NCBI GenBank assembly: GCA_021151605.1 | Contig: JAGKWZ010000308.1 | Span: 1 to 6,729 of the forward strand | DNA from: Verrucomicrobiaceae bacterium | Lineage (GTDB): Bacteria; Verrucomicrobiota; Verrucomicrobiia; Verrucomicrobiales; Verrucomicrobiaceae | DNA length: 6,729 nucleotides | Direction: 5' to 3' | Shown: piece by piece, positions 5,339-6,729 of the stretch | How the letters are laid out: every line of letters begins with the position of its first letter | Position numbering within the stretch: the first letter of the stretch is position 1 | The notes under the pieces: model-generated | Database searches by the model: none | Seen by the model: the letters and a program-made list of their open reading frames with translations, nothing else | What the model was told of the DNA's origin: nothing | Position numbers and translations under genes: made by a program

Positions 5339-6729
5339 TCAATGATTAAACAGGAACGCCGGTGAGTTGATCAAGGCCCACGCGAGGTCTTGGGCCGCAG
5401 TTAGGCGCTTGTTGGTAAGCTGTTTGGTGCTGAGGTCGGCGTCGCGACGGAGTTGGACGAGTTTGGGGTCGAGGGAGATCGGCTTTTGGGTCTCGGTGTG
5501 CTTGGTTTCGAGAGCGACGAGTTGTGGGTCCACCGGAAGGGGCTTTTTGGCGGCGGCGAGGAGCTTTTTCTGGCCCTGGTAGTCGCGGAACTGATTCAGG
5601 AAGTGCTGAGTCAGCACGGCAGTTTGCTCGGGGGTGCGTTTGGGGGCTTTCACGGCGGCGGCGACGGTCGCAGGCACTCCGAAGCGGACGGTGGGGCTGT
5701 TCGTGACCCAGAGGCGGAAGCGTCCGGGGTTGTATTTGCCGTTCTGGAAGTTGCTGGTCATCTGGACGGTGAAAGCGGTGCCGCCTTCGTTCATGAGAGG
5801 CTTCTCGAACTGGAAGGTGGCCTCATGGCGGAAGCCGCCTTCGGGACTGACAGCCCAGCCACGGTCGCGATTGCCTTTCTTCAGCGCTTCGGTGACGGGG
5901 AAGTTCGCCTGCTCGAAGTCGGCTTTCGGGTATTTTAGCGTTTGGGCCACGCCAGTGCCACGAGCACGTTTGGCATCGCCTGGAGCGGTGGTGACGGTGA
6001 ATTCGCCGAGCACGAAATTGCCATCGGGAGCGAGGCCGGGGCCGTTATTGGGCAGGCGATCATCGGGCAGCATCTCCAGCTTGATGGCGGTGATGTTGGG
6101 CAGCGTGGATTTGCCGATGAGCAGGTAGTTGCCGGTGCTTTGTTTGCCTTCGGGCAGGGCGGTGGCGAGCAGGGAGCCATCGGGCAGGACTTCGATTTTC
6201 TCGACACCACCCGCACGCTGCACCTTCACATCCAGCGGATGCCATTCGGTGGTCAGGTCGAGGTAGTTTTCCCAGTTTGGTTGCTTGGCTGGGGCGGTAT
6301 CAAAGGCAGTTTTGACGGCTCCTTCTGCTTTGGTGATCGCCGCAGCACGGGCTGCTTCCTGCTTCTTCACTTCGGGGGCCATCTTTACCTTGTAGGCTTC
6401 GAGTTCCTTTTTCGCTGCGTCGATAGCAGCGACGCGCTCGGCTTCGGCTTTGGCGATGATGGGCTTCTGCTCGGCTTCCTTAGCCTGCCATTCGGCGGCG
6501 AGCATTTTGTTTTCGGCTTCAAGTCCGGCCATGCTGGCTAGCGTGGCATTGATCTCCCCGCTGGTGGGTTTGCGATTGAGGATGCGGATGAAAATCTCCT
6601 CCACGAGCTTGGCGTCGTCTTTGATCTCGTTGGTGAGTTTGGCAATGGCATTGTTCGGGTCGCTGATGGCATCGCCGACGGTCGGGCCGCTCATGAGAGC
6701 CATGACGGGGCCGAGGTTGATGTCGTTGC
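5339..6729 (-). CDS. DUF1553 (PSD1)-type protein, C-terminal part (5' end outside window)
   Basis: The frame is open to the right edge. The Met at 6701-6703 is internal, because family-like sequence (NDINLGPV) precedes it. Numbering from that Met, 454 aa are visible. LVEEIFIRILNRKPTSGEI (33-51) and the terminal LTAAQDLAWALINSPAFLFNH (434-454) are hallmarks of the C-terminal helices of DUF1553 proteins. These proteins usually also carry cytochrome-c-like and DUF1549 domains upstream, and abound in Planctomycetes and Verrucomicrobia. Between the hallmarks is a large insertion: an Ala/Lys/Glu-rich coiled-coil stretch (about 61-135) and a probable beta-sandwich module (about 143-342) with ITAIKLEMLPDDRLPNNGPG (205-224) and NFVLGEFTV (229-237). 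Residues 388-407 and 408-427 are an internal repeat (VDPQLVALE, LDPKLVQLR). The role is not established; polysaccharide or sulfated-glycan use at the cell surface is often suspected. No DUF1501 partner follows it. Confidence 0.85.
   Translation of the reverse strand, partial: NDINLGPVMALMSGPTVGDAISDPNNAIAKLTNEIKDDAKLVEEIFIRILNRKPTSGEINATLASMAGLEAENKMLAAEWQAKEAEQKPIIAKAEAERVAAIDAAKKELEAYKVKMAPEVKKQEAARAAAITKAEGAVKTAFDTAPAKQPNWENYLDLTTEWHPLDVKVQRAGGVEKIEVLPDGSLLATALPEGKQSTGNYLLIGKSTLPNITAIKLEMLPDDRLPNNGPGLAPDGNFVLGEFTVTTAPGDAKRARGTGVAQTLKYPKADFEQANFPVTEALKKGNRDRGWAVSPEGGFRHEATFQFEKPLMNEGGTAFTVQMTSNFQNGKYNPGRFRLWVTNSPTVRFGVPATVAAAVKAPKRTPEQTAVLTQHFLNQFRDYQGQKKLLAAAKKPLPVDPQLVALETKHTETQKPISLDPKLVQLRRDADLSTKQLTNKRLTAAQDLAWALINSPAFLFNH

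Noticed and set aside
4801..5366. Attachment sites of an integrated mobile element (29-bp near-identical direct repeats)
   Set aside because: No integrase or transposase lies between them, and the similarity continues past the 29 bp into the gene body with a deletion, which fits gene duplication and decay better.

Overview
The window looks like chromosomal DNA from a member of the Verrucomicrobia (a Prosthecobacter- or Verrucomicrobium-like bacterium). This is inferred from gene content: a DUF1553-type protein of the PSCyt/PSD1 kind, an exported ThuA-domain protein, a BPL-N glutamine-amidotransferase-like protein, a PilT-family ATPase, fairly GC-rich coding DNA, and start codons that mostly lack a clear Shine-Dalgarno sequence. 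There is no 16S rRNA or other phylogenetic marker here, so the assignment is not proven.

Layout, left to right. (1) Positions 1-425 (+) hold the C-terminal part of a BPL-N/GATase1-like protein. (2) Positions 530-1627 (+) encode a PilT-like pilus retraction ATPase paralog with non-canonical residues in its Walker B and His-box motifs. It is followed 9 bp later by a FolB-type dihydroneopterin aldolase (1637-1990, +), probably in the same transcript. (3) Positions 2083-3000 (+) encode an exported ThuA-domain protein. (4) A complete tRNA-Val(GAC) with encoded CCA lies at 3061-3135. Its CCA is the first part of a 9-bp inverted repeat. (5) Positions 3227-4516 (+) encode a LolC/LolE-type ABC transporter permease. 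No partner ATPase gene is visible. (6) Positions 4517-5064 are a convergent intergenic region with no intact gene. It holds imperfect ~41-bp tandem units around an AAACNNCGTTT core, strong potential hairpins, and a decayed copy of the 3' end of a DUF1553-type gene. (7) On the minus strand, positions 5339-6729 carry the C-terminal part of a large DUF1553-type protein (its start lies beyond the right edge). It is followed after 4 nt by an 89-aa predicted two-helix membrane protein (5065-5334).

The genes do not form one pathway. They are a mix of housekeeping functions (folate synthesis, tRNA, lipoprotein export, pilus motor) and lineage-typical secreted or surface proteins of unknown substrate. 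I see no phage, CRISPR, toxin-antitoxin or defence system. The most unusual part is 4517-5500: a tandem-repeat patch, then a duplicated and deleted gene end in the same orientation as the intact gene, with a small unrecognised membrane-protein gene between the two copies.
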